A stretch of 14,246 bases of DNA from Caldilinea sp. CFX5 (lineage in GTDB: Bacteria > Chloroflexota > Anaerolineae > Caldilineales > Caldilineaceae): positions 1-14,246 of the forward strand of contig QWII01000179.1 of the NCBI GenBank assembly GCA_021405325.1, read 5' to 3'. The notes beneath the pieces were generated by a model. The model was not told where the DNA came from. It saw only the letters and a program-made list of their open reading frames with translations, and made no database searches. Positions 1-7,720 of this stretch are shown in pieces. Within the stretch, counting starts at the first letter, position 1. The number at the start of each line of letters is the position of its first letter. The position numbers and the translations under genes are program-made.

Positions 1-1
1 G

Positions 2-411
<410 letters not shown>

Positions 412-859
412 TCTACATCCGACTTTACGCAGGTTGGGGTGTGGGTTATTTCACCAGTTAAGTCTTGCAATGGCCTGGCGGAACGTCGCTATGATGAATG
501 GAATGATGGTGTAACAAGTTAATAGCATTACAAGCGCTAACTCTATTTTCGCAAGTTATCTTAATATTATATTCATACTTTTGTCGTGCCGTCAAGATGG
601 CTATCGTGACGGCCTACCACCTACGCTGTTCCCTAAACTTGAAATGCAACCGTGACGAAAGTGTGACGAATAAAACGTTTTCAAAAAATCAACGTTGCAT
701 CTAACGACAAGCAACGGTGCAGCCCATACTTCAGAATGACATAGATCGCGCTGAACTCAGTATAGCTCGTTCACAATCACGCCGCAGAGATAGGCGTCAA
801 TCTTATGCAAGGCTTCCATGTCGCGCACCAATAAGCCAAAGGCAAGGAGAAAAATGAAT
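412..859. other. Intergenic stretch between the sugar transferase fragment and the ABC permease
   Basis: I see no convincing gene in this stretch. It is clearly more AT-rich from about 520 to 700 than the flanking genes. It holds a candidate minus-strand promoter (566-595) and three GTGACG hexamers (606-611, 652-657 and 663-668, the last two 11 bp apart). It also holds a 10-bp palindrome AAAACGTTTT at 672-681. The 11 bases GACTTTACGCA at 421-431 recur in the arm of the perfect inverted repeat at 860-929. The minus-strand reading at 757-850 stays open but belongs to no family I recognise. Confidence 0.5.
566..595 (-). promoter_or_regulatory. Candidate sigma-70 promoter for the sugar transferase fragment
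   Basis: On the minus strand TTGACG (595-590) is followed after 18 bp by a perfect TATAAT (571-566). The expected transcription start is near 558, which would leave an untranslated leader of about 150 bases before the ATG at 411. It is among the best promoter matches in the window. The GTGACG repeats at 606-668 lie just upstream, where an activator would bind; that link is inference. Confidence 0.5.
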
Positions 860-929
860 AGGACTTTACGCAAGACGCCGGGAACGCCGCCAGAGATGGC
901 GGCGTTCCCGGCGTCTTGCGTAAAGTCCT
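860..929. repeat. Perfect 32-bp inverted repeat with 6-base loop (hairpin/MITE-like or terminator)
   Basis: The left arm 860-891 begins AGGACTTTACGCAAGACG and the right arm 898-929 is its exact reverse complement. The loop is AGAGAT at 892-897. The hexamer ATGAAT occurs on both sides (854-859 and 931-936), as a target-site duplication would. The element lies immediately 3' of the permease stop codon. On the minus strand it is followed by ATTCATTTTTC, so it could end transcription. However, a perfect 32-bp stem is far longer than usual terminators and suggests a palindromic mobile remnant. From memory, AGGACTT-type ends resemble terminal repeats of some cyanobacterial insertion sequences; I cannot check this. 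Confidence 0.8.
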
Positions 930-935
930 GATGAA

Positions 936-1829
936 TTAGATCACATTCAACCCAGACCGTTTCGCTTGTATCTCGGCGCGCTTTAACAAAGCGCGCGCGA
1001 TCAGCGTAAAGACAACAGCAAAGAGCAGCAAGAGCAACCACTCCTGCCAAACGGGCAACAGCGGCTGCCACTGACGGTCAAAGCTGTAATAGCGAATGAG
1101 ATCGTAGCCCCAGGTGTAGGGTAAAAAATAGGCCACGATCTGGGCGGCCGGTGGATAGGCGGTAATCGGCAGGTACGCTCCGCTCAACATCTCAAACAGA
1201 ATCGATAGCACCGTCACCAATGCTCCTACCTGTCGCCAGAGGAGGGCCAACAGCGCAATCATGATCCCCAACGCCGTCAACGCGATCAATACCACGCCGC
1301 CCGTCACCAGCACCATCAGCATGTTGAAGGCGCTGGCCTCGGCATAGATGACCAGAAAGAGATAGAGCGGCAAAAAGACCACACTGCTGACGATCACCTT
1401 GGCGATGACGGTGCCGACATAGTAGGCATAGCGGGAGCCAGGGTTGCTATACAAAAACTCCAGTGTGCCATTGTAGAGATCGTTCGTCACCGCCTCCAGC
1501 GGCCCGCCCAGCGTTGCGCGAAGGAAGACAAAGAGCAGGAGCGCCCCCTGGAAAAAGATAAACATGTTGCGCCCACTGAGATCCACACCGGCATTCCCGC
1601 GCCCGTTCATAGCAACGACGCTTGCCAGTAAATAGAAGAAAGCCAGACGAATCCCCAACTCGACAAAAGTGCCGATCAGATTGGGCAGGTAGCGCCGGGC
1701 AATCTGCAAATCTTTGATCACCGTGCTGCTCATCACCTGCCAGGCGGAAGGCGTGCGCGAAAGGCTTGGGAATGCGACTGGGACAGGAACAGTGTTTTGC
1801 CGGGTACTGGCGATAGCACGCATTTGCAT
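936..1829 (-). CDS. ABC-2 type transporter permease
   Basis: A 297-residue integral membrane protein that pairs with the ATPase encoded just upstream, forming the membrane half of a DrrAB/Nod-type ABC exporter. The substrate is unknown (drug, lipid or polysaccharide). After a cytoplasmic N-terminus there are about six hydrophobic segments, including IGTFVELGIRLAFFYLLASVV and a long LVTGGVVLIALTALGIMIALLALLW. The C-terminal segment with PFTWGYD-like PYTWGYDLIRYY is characteristic of ABC-2 permeases. I chose the ATG at 1829 because GAGGAG lies six bases before it. A TTG at 1856 in the same frame would overlap the ATPase gene but has no ribosome binding site. The gap to the ATPase stop is 16 bp, so the two form one operon. 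The stop abuts the hairpin at 860-929. Confidence 0.85.
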   Translation of the reverse strand: MQMRAIASTRQNTVPVPVAFPSLSRTPSAWQVMSSTVIKDLQIARRYLPNLIGTFVELGIRLAFFYLLASVVAMNGRGNAGVDLSGRNMFIFFQGALLLFVFLRATLGGPLEAVTNDLYNGTLEFLYSNPGSRYAYYVGTVIAKVIVSSVVFLPLYLFLVIYAEASAFNMLMVLVTGGVVLIALTALGIMIALLALLWRQVGALVTVLSILFEMLSGAYLPITAYPPAAQIVAYFLPYTWGYDLIRYYSFDRQWQPLLPVWQEWLLLLLFAVVFTLIARALLKRAEIQAKRSGLNVI

Positions 1830-1845
1830 CCATAGCTCCTCTTGT

Positions 1846-2805
1846 TTACTGCTCAAACGTTTCGTTCAAAGCGCCGATGTGATGGATAAAGGCGTCTTCC
1901 AGCGAAACGGTCTGTTGCCGGAAGCGGGGGCGCACTCCCTCTTGTCGTAGCACACCAATGATCGCCTCCATGCCGACGAGCGGATCGGCCACGGCCAATG
2001 ACAACCAAGCGGGGTTCCGTTCCAGACGAAAGAGAACCGAGTCTAACCCTTGTAGCCGAGTTTGGGTCGTGGGTGTCAAGGTGCTGCGTTCAATTTCGAT
2101 CAGATCATTGGCGCCGACGGCGGCTTTGAGGGCGGCGGGCGTATTCACCAGCGGTATCCGTCCCCGGTGAATCAACGCCACTCGATCCGCCAGTTCATCC
2201 ACTTCGCTCAGAATATGCGAGGTGAGCAAGAGCGCTTTGCCTTCTTGCGCCACATAATTGCGCAAAAAGGTGCGAATCTTCTGGGCAATCAGCGGGTCTA
2301 AGCCCTTGGTCGGCTCGTCGAGATAGATGACCGGCGGGTTGTGGAGCAGCGCCCGCATGATCACCACCGTCTGCTTTTGTCCCCCGGAAAGATGGACAAA
2401 GAGTTGGTTCAGGTGGCGTTCAAAGGCAAAGTGACCGGCCAACTTCTCGATCTGCTGGTTGATCACCGCTTTCTGCATCCCTCGCAACGCCCCAAAGAAA
2501 TGCAAATTTTCGCGCACGGTCAACCGGGCGTAGGCCGACCGCTCCGTGTCCTGCCCCACATAGCCGAAGAGATGGCGAATCTCATGGGGGTGGCGGTCGA
2601 GATCATAGCCCAGCAAGTTGACCTGACCGCTATCTTTCGCCAACAAGGTCGCCAGAATTTTGATCAGGGTCGTCTTGCCGGCGCCATTTGGCCCCAACAG
2701 CGCCAGGATTTCTCCCTGGTACAGCGTCAATGTGGCCTCATGTAACGCAGTGGCGTCGCCGTACTGTTTGCGAATATCGGTGGCAATTAGATATTTTTCC
2801 ATCAT
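1846..2805 (-). CDS. ABC transporter ATP-binding protein (DrrA-like)
   Basis: A 319-residue nucleotide-binding subunit of an ABC-2 exporter, acting at the cytoplasmic face of the membrane and driving export by ATP hydrolysis. All motifs are intact: Walker A GPNGAGKTT (38-46), Q-loop GYVGQDT (81-87), signature LSGGQ (139-143), Walker B VIYLDEPTKGLDP (159-171) and the switch His in LLTSH (His197). The C-terminal 100-residue extension after HRGRI is that of the DrrA/daunorubicin-resistance subfamily. The start is one of two adjacent ATGs (2805, 2802); AGG lies three bases before the first. The partner permease follows directly. Substrate cannot be told from sequence. Confidence 0.92.
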   Translation of the reverse strand: MMEKYLIATDIRKQYGDATALHEATLTLYQGEILALLGPNGAGKTTLIKILATLLAKDSGQVNLLGYDLDRHPHEIRHLFGYVGQDTERSAYARLTVRENLHFFGALRGMQKAVINQQIEKLAGHFAFERHLNQLFVHLSGGQKQTVVIMRALLHNPPVIYLDEPTKGLDPLIAQKIRTFLRNYVAQEGKALLLTSHILSEVDELADRVALIHRGRIPLVNTPAALKAAVGANDLIEIERSTLTPTTQTRLQGLDSVLFRLERNPAWLSLAVADPLVGMEAIIGVLRQEGVRPRFRQQTVSLEDAFIHHIGALNETFEQ

Positions 2806-2942
2806 GTACCTGCTTTCCGGGTTAGGTTGCCGGGTCTATGAAGGGTAGCTACTTGTTTCGGTAATCCTTGGAACTTGTCACGCCGGCGGCGATGACCTCC
2901 AGTTACCGCTTTATTTTCGTAACCTTCATAATTCATCGAAGC

Positions 2943-4097
2943 TTAGCCCAAAATTCGCGTTGCCCCCGGTAGCCGCCGTATCAGTGCGCTCACCAGGAAA
3001 CAGACTGGAATCGTCACAACTGCGGCCACGAAAAACTTGACAATCGATGGCCACGGCAGTGCCAGCAAACCGATATTGACGCCATAGAGAATCGTTTGAT
3101 GAATGATATAGACCGTATAAACGTTCGCCGCCAAAAAGATGAGCAGCGGCCCGGCTTGATTGAAACGCGTCCGAAAGAGGTATACTAGGAAAATAAGCGC
3201 CGCCACCATGAAAAATGATTCCCACAGTGCGTACATGAATGCTTCCCAGTACCAGCCACCCATAAAGCGTTCTAAAATGGCCGGATCTTCCAACGCCCCC
3301 GCCAGTACGCCCAAGAGGACAAAGAGGGGCAACCCGATCACCACCCCAATGCCCCAGCGGCGCGCTTGTACGTGGCTCAAGCCGTCAAACCAACCGTTGC
3401 AATAGGCCAGGATGCCGACGCTAAAGGCAAAGAGATAATGGACAAAGTGTCCCGGTTGCACCCCCAAAAACCAGACGCCGACCGGAAAATACAAACGCAC
3501 GACAAAGGTCAAAAGCGCTAACAGGGCGATCCAACCCCAGAGTAAACGATCGACCGGAAATGGTCTGGGTTCTTGCTGCGCGCGCCATCCAATCGCCGCC
3601 CGCAACAGCAGGTAGACCACGGCGAAGAGCAGTAGTGCTTGCAAAAACCAGAGGTGGCCCGGCCAGTAGCCGATACGCACATGGTACGCCGTGTCGCGAT
3701 AAAAGCGATCCAGCAGATAGCCGTTGAGGTTGACAATCACCGTCGTGTAGAGCAGCAATGGTATCCCCAAGCGCAGCAGGCGGTCGGTCAGAAAGTGGGT
3801 CGCCCCTTTGCGCTCCAGCGCTGCCGGGGTGAAGTAACCGGCCAGCAGAAAGAACGCTGACATAAAGTACGCCTGATTGATGCCGTTAAAGATCGACAAA
3901 AGAATCGGGCTGATCTCATCGGTGATCACATCCTTCACGCCCCAATCACCGGAACCGCCATAGGCAATCGCCGCGTGATGCAAGATCACCAACAGGGTCA
4001 GATAGATGCGTAAATTGTCCACATAAGCAAAACGCGCCGCTGTCCGCTGTTGTGTGGCGAGCGGTCGCACACCCGTCGCCGTTTGCTGTGCTACCAT
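2943..4097 (-). CDS. Acyltransferase family 3 / OpgC-like membrane protein
   Basis: A 384-residue polytopic membrane protein of the acyltransferase-3 superfamily (OafA/NolL/MdoC-OpgC), whose members transfer acetyl or succinyl groups to cell-surface sugars. After a 20-residue soluble lead, YVDNLRIYLTLLVILHHAA carries the conserved His of the first membrane helix. AYFMSAFFLLAGYF, the DRLLRLGIPLL loop Arg and PGHLWFLQALLLF follow in family order, with about ten hydrophobic segments in all. AGGAGG ends five bases before the ATG, which fixes the start. It seems to be a single-gene unit: 137 bp separate its stop from the ABC ATPase gene, and a palindrome-bearing region of about 190 bp lies upstream. 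The exact substrate is unknown. Confidence 0.85.
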   Translation of the reverse strand: MVAQQTATGVRPLATQQRTAARFAYVDNLRIYLTLLVILHHAAIAYGGSGDWGVKDVITDEISPILLSIFNGINQAYFMSAFFLLAGYFTPAALERKGATHFLTDRLLRLGIPLLLYTTVIVNLNGYLLDRFYRDTAYHVRIGYWPGHLWFLQALLLFAVVYLLLRAAIGWRAQQEPRPFPVDRLLWGWIALLALLTFVVRLYFPVGVWFLGVQPGHFVHYLFAFSVGILAYCNGWFDGLSHVQARRWGIGVVIGLPLFVLLGVLAGALEDPAILERFMGGWYWEAFMYALWESFFMVAALIFLVYLFRTRFNQAGPLLIFLAANVYTVYIIHQTILYGVNIGLLALPWPSIVKFFVAAVVTIPVCFLVSALIRRLPGATRILG

Positions 4098-4168
4098 GTC
4101 AACCTCCTGTCTGTCCTGCTAACCACCAGTTTTCTATACAGAGTGTAGCACGGCGGCGCGATGGGGGG

Positions 4169-4186
4169 ATCACATCATGATGTGAT
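4169..4186. promoter_or_regulatory. Perfect 18-bp palindrome, candidate operator upstream of the acyltransferase
   Basis: ATCACATCATGATGTGAT is a perfect palindrome centred 80 bp before the acyltransferase ATG. A further half-site, CATGTGATT, lies at 4191-4199. The site resembles operators bound by dimeric helix-turn-helix regulators and the TGTGA half-sites of CRP/FNR proteins. The neighbouring LuxR regulator is a possible, unproven, ligand. A loose -10-like TACACT lies at about 4148-4143 on the minus strand. Confidence 0.4.
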
Positions 4187-4206
4187 TCAGCATGTGATTG
4201 AGTAAT

Positions 4207-4265
4207 AGGTCATTAGGGAATTCGGTGATTTCGACAAGCTCAATCACCGAATTCCCTAACGACCT
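4207..4265. terminator. Long inverted repeat downstream of the LuxR gene
   Basis: The arms 4207-4230 and 4242-4265 are 24 bp with one mismatch, separated by TCGACAAGCTC. The arms begin AGGTC and contain GGGAATTCGGTGATT. It lies 22 bases after the stop codon of the minus-strand LuxR regulator, so it may end that transcript. It lacks a clear T tract on the minus side, which makes a classical rho-independent terminator uncertain. A dispersed palindromic repeat is the alternative. Confidence 0.5.
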
Positions 4266-4286
4266 TCACGTACTGTAGAAGCAGAA

Positions 4287-6572
4287 CTATAAGAGACCTA
4301 CAGCCCGCGCCCGCGCAATGGCCTGACTGCGCCGGTTGACATTGAGTTTGCTGTAAATGTTTTTGGCGTGGGTCCGCACGGTGTTCAAACTAATAAAGAG
4401 GGTTTCGCCGATGGCCTCGTAGGTGAGATCGTCGGCCATCAGGCGCAGCACGTCACATTCCCGTTCGCTGAGAGGTTCAACCAAAGCGGTTGCTGGTGGC
4501 GGCGGTCGTTGCGCATGGTCAACGCGATCCAGCAACGCACGCCCCGCCTTTGAGTCGAAGCCTTGTTCTTGCGCCCGCTGCCAACTCTCGGCAGCGACCC
4601 GCCGCGCAGCAATGAGGGCATCCTGGGCCTCTATCGTCTTGCCTTGCGCAAATAAACTATCGGCCAGCGCCAAATAGCTATCGACCAAGTGCTGCGTATG
4701 GCCCCAGCGCTGACAGCACTCGACCGCGGCACGCGCCTGCTGTTCCGCCTCTTCCCATTGGCGCCAGGCCGTAAGCACATTGGCGTAAAAGGCATGCGCC
4801 TTGCCGGCGGCCGGGTGGCGCTGACCGGTGGCTTGGCCCCATGCTTGCCCCAGCGCTATCGCCCGTTGGAAGATGGCGGCGGCCGGCGTCAAATGACCCT
4901 GGCTCGCCAACAATTCACCCTGACTACCCAGCGCCGCCAGATGGACGGTGAGATTGCCTGCTGCTTCGGTCAGCGCCACCGCTTCGGCAAAGGCATCGGC
5001 GGCGAGTATCACTTCCTGTTGGCGGACATAGGCGTCCCCCAGGTTGAGGGCAACGGCGCCGCGCAAAAACGTCTCATCTGCCGGTAAATTCACGAGGGCG
5101 CGCCGGGCAATGGTGATGACCTCTGCCGCCGGTTCTCGTAAATTGATCATCACGGTACACCGCAATGCATCCAAATACCCTTGCATTGTCGTGGTCGGCA
5201 AGGGTGAGATTGCGGTCGTCGGCAGGGTGGCCAACGCTTGCTCGGCGATCTCGATCCATTGCCTAGCTTGAAGAAATTGCGAAGTTAACAAGGCGGCGCC
5301 AGCCTGGGCAAACGCCAGCAAGGGACGACTTTGGCTGAGCGACGGCGGCAGCCGGCGCAACCAATGCGCCAGGCGCGTGATCTCGTTACTGCGCGCCAGG
5401 CGAAAGATGCTTTCTTCGAGCAAGTAGGCTGCTCGCTGGTCATCATGGGCCGCAAAGGCATGATCAATGGCCGCCTCGGCAAAGCCATGCGCCGCATACC
5501 AATCGGCCGCCCGCCGATGGTACGCGGCCAATTGCTCTGCCGGTAATCGCTGTAGCCGATGGCGCAGAAAATCGGCAAAAAGTGGATGGTAACGATACCA
5601 CTGGCGTTGGTTGTCGAGCGGCAGCAGAAACAGATTGGCGCGCACCAGATCCTCTAATAGCGACTGGCTTTCACGGTTGCCTGTCACGGCGTCACACAGA
5701 GAGCCACACAGGCGATCAAGCAACGCCGTCTGTACGAGAAACGCCTGCTGTTCTGTGCGTAAGCGGTCAAAGACCTCCTCGGTCAGGTAGTCAAAGACAC
5801 GACGTTCGTCACCGCGAAAATCGGCTACTAGCGTTGCAACGTGTTCGGTGCGTGCTTCCGGCGTGGCGCCTTGCAGAACGACGGCCGCCAGCCGTAGACC
5901 GGCAGCCCAGCCCTCGGTGCGCTCATGTAGCGTGCTTATGGCTGTCGTCGGCAACGGTTCGCCCGTTGTTCGCGCAAAGAATTCCGCCACTTCCGCCGTG
6001 GAAAAACGCAGATCAGCGGCCTGGATTTCTGTCAAGGCGTCCTGTACACGCAGCCGCGCTATGGTCAGGGGCGGTTCCTGGCGACTAATGAGAACGAAAT
6101 GGATCTGCCGTGGTAAATGAGCGAGGAGAAAATTCATCATCTGATGAATCGCCGCCGCTGTGATGAGATGATAATCATCGCAAACCAGTACACTGGGCTG
6201 CGGCAGCAAGGCAACTTCGTTGAGCAGCGTCGTAAGCAGGGTTTCAATCGGTGGCGATTGGGGTGAACGGAGCAACGCCGCTGTTTGCGCACCACACGTT
6301 GGATGAAGTTGCTGAAGCGCTGCAATCAAATAAGCCAGAAAACGGACAGGGTCATTATCATGTTCATCCAGCGTAAGCCAGGTCACCGGTCGCCCGACCG
6401 CTTGCACCCATTGACTGATCAGGGTCGATTTGCCAAAGCCGGCGGGCGCGGCAACGAGGGTCAACTTGCCGGCCAATCCCCGGTTTAACTTATCCAGCAG
6501 GAGTGGTCGGGGAATGACTGTGGCCTGGGGGACGGGTGTATAGAGCTTAGTGGTTAAAATTGGCGTTTCCAT
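4287..6572 (-). CDS. MalT-like LuxR-family ATP-dependent transcriptional regulator (LAL)
   Basis: A 761-residue cytoplasmic regulator of the large MalT/LAL class. An N-terminal STAND-type NTPase holds Walker A APAGFGKST (42-50) and Walker B VLVCDDYH (128-135). A winged-helix stretch follows (YLTEEVFDRL, then VRANLFLLPLD), then a long TPR-like helical sensor region. The C-terminal 60 residues are a LuxR helix-turn-helix (LSERECDVLRLMADDLT, then the recognition helix region SLNTVRTHAKNIYSKL). Such proteins bind an inducer and activate nearby genes. The start METPILTTKLYTP is the usual one for this family. A TTG nine codons earlier has no support. TAAAAT lies seven bases before the ATG, so the message may be nearly leaderless. 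The regulated genes are not evident; the acyltransferase downstream is one candidate. Confidence 0.9.
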   Translation of the reverse strand: METPILTTKLYTPVPQATVIPRPLLLDKLNRGLAGKLTLVAAPAGFGKSTLISQWVQAVGRPVTWLTLDEHDNDPVRFLAYLIAALQQLHPTCGAQTAALLRSPQSPPIETLLTTLLNEVALLPQPSVLVCDDYHLITAAAIHQMMNFLLAHLPRQIHFVLISRQEPPLTIARLRVQDALTEIQAADLRFSTAEVAEFFARTTGEPLPTTAISTLHERTEGWAAGLRLAAVVLQGATPEARTEHVATLVADFRGDERRVFDYLTEEVFDRLRTEQQAFLVQTALLDRLCGSLCDAVTGNRESQSLLEDLVRANLFLLPLDNQRQWYRYHPLFADFLRHRLQRLPAEQLAAYHRRAADWYAAHGFAEAAIDHAFAAHDDQRAAYLLEESIFRLARSNEITRLAHWLRRLPPSLSQSRPLLAFAQAGAALLTSQFLQARQWIEIAEQALATLPTTAISPLPTTTMQGYLDALRCTVMINLREPAAEVITIARRALVNLPADETFLRGAVALNLGDAYVRQQEVILAADAFAEAVALTEAAGNLTVHLAALGSQGELLASQGHLTPAAAIFQRAIALGQAWGQATGQRHPAAGKAHAFYANVLTAWRQWEEAEQQARAAVECCQRWGHTQHLVDSYLALADSLFAQGKTIEAQDALIAARRVAAESWQRAQEQGFDSKAGRALLDRVDHAQRPPPPATALVEPLSERECDVLRLMADDLTYEAIGETLFISLNTVRTHAKNIYSKLNVNRRSQAIARARAVGLL

Positions 6573-6579
6573 CTCCGCT

Positions 6580-6590
6580 ATTTTACCACA
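6580..6590 (-). promoter_or_regulatory. Extended -10 element before the LuxR regulator
   Basis: TGTGGTAAAAT on the minus strand has the TGn extension of an extended -10 box. No good -35 is seen 17 bp upstream. It ends seven bases before the ATG. The same TGTGGTAAAATAGCG string precedes the PIN antitoxin gene at 12825-12839, which supports a genuine element in this genome. Confidence 0.4.
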
Positions 6591-6616
6591 ACCATACAAG
6601 CGCGCTGTCGGATTCG

Positions 6617-7618
6617 CTACCGCTTCCGCTTTCCGCGCGCCGCTTCATCCGTGTCAACTGCGTAATGGGCCATTTCTTTGTCCAAGGTGATGGTTTTTCT
6701 GCGCAGACGCCAGCGGTCAAGCGGATGGCGATAGCGCTTGCCGGCTGAGTTGATTTTTGCTCTCCTGTTTGGCCCTAGCGCCAGTTCAGTCCCCGTGCGT
6801 AAACTGGGGTGACTTGCGGGTCTGACCGCTCGTCGCTGCCGTTTGCGGGTTGGACTAATGAAGAGATACAGCCCAATGCCCAACAAGAAGGCCGCTGCCA
6901 ACAGGCCAATCTGGATGAGTAGCGGATCGACTGTGGGGAGCAGGGTAGGCATCCGTTCGGTAATGCCGGTTTGGATCAAGCTGGCAACTAACGTCAGCGG
7001 GAAGAAGATCAGAATGAGCAAGTTCAGGATTTCGCTGGCGTGCGCTTCGCGATAATCGAGCGCGTTTTGGGTATCCAGATAGAGCAGATCGAACTCTCGT
7101 TTGAGATTATAGGCGCGGTCGCGTGTATTGATGATCTCAACCTCGTAATCAATTTGCTTTTCCCGCATAAAGGTGCGGGCCATCTCCAGGGTGCGGTATA
7201 AATTATCGGCGGCGTGGCTTTGGAGTGCGACCTCTTCCAAAAGCGCCAGGTAGTGATGGGCGCGGCGCGCCTCTTCGTAATCCTCGCGCAGTTGCTGCTG
7301 CACGGCCTCATACCGCTGGAGGTGATCGTTGAGCGCAGCCAGGCCATCTTCCCGTGCCTCATAGGGTTGCCCCTGGCGATAGACAAACCACTGGTGGGTA
7401 AGATTGCGCCAGTAAAAGATCCCCCGGCGTGGCTCGCCTCGCTCCGGAATCTCATGCAAGACGAGTAAGAGGGGTGACTTTTTTTCATCGCTTACGCTTT
7501 CATCGACAATGGCGCGCTGCCGACCCACTTGCGCGCCCAGGCGATTTTGAATGTCCAACGGCGCCTGCCAGTCCGCCGGCAGCCGCAGATTCAGGGCTGT
7601 ATGATCTGTCTGCATCAC
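6617..7618 (-). CDS. Membrane protein with CorA-like coiled coil and two C-terminal helices
   Basis: A 333-residue protein I cannot name with certainty. The N-terminal 90 residues look like a soluble alpha/beta domain (IFYWRNLTHQWFVYRQGQ). Residues 90-195 are charged and helical, likely coiled coil. Two membrane helices follow (about 197-216, ILNLLILIFFPLTLVASLI, and 232-254), then a very basic tail. This order, and the string FFPLTLVASL followed by a short loop and a second helix, is the layout of CorA-type Mg2+ channels (MIT superfamily). The diagnostic GMN between the helices is not present; the sequence there is QTG. AAGGAG precedes the ATG by seven bases. The upstream gene is 102 bp away. 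A diverged CorA-fold channel or a regulatory relative are the main options. Confidence 0.6.
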   Translation of the reverse strand: MMQTDHTALNLRLPADWQAPLDIQNRLGAQVGRQRAIVDESVSDEKKSPLLLVLHEIPERGEPRRGIFYWRNLTHQWFVYRQGQPYEAREDGLAALNDHLQRYEAVQQQLREDYEEARRAHHYLALLEEVALQSHAADNLYRTLEMARTFMREKQIDYEVEIINTRDRAYNLKREFDLLYLDTQNALDYREAHASEILNLLILIFFPLTLVASLIQTGITERMPTLLPTVDPLLIQIGLLAAAFLLGIGLYLFISPTRKRQRRAVRPASHPSLRTGTELALGPNRRAKINSAGKRYRHPLDRWRLRRKTITLDKEMAHYAVDTDEAARGKRKR

Positions 7619-7720
7619 CTCTCCTTACGATTGTCGGTAACTACACCTGCTCCTCGCCGGTCATTGGTGGTGAAAATTCAGTGGGCGCGGCTAGGAGTAG
7701 GTATAGTTATCTGTCACCCG

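Noticed and set aside
757..1071. Open frame of 104 aa on the minus strand across the 860-929 palindrome
   Set aside because: Its first part is a shadow of the ABC permease in another frame, its middle is the palindrome, and the end matches no family I know.
2806..2942. Promoter of the ABC exporter operon
   Set aside because: I looked for -35/-10 boxes on the minus strand and found only poor matches, so none is listed.
5582..6088. Plus-strand ORF of 168 aa
   Set aside because: It lies wholly opposite the well-supported LuxR regulator gene and has no family features.
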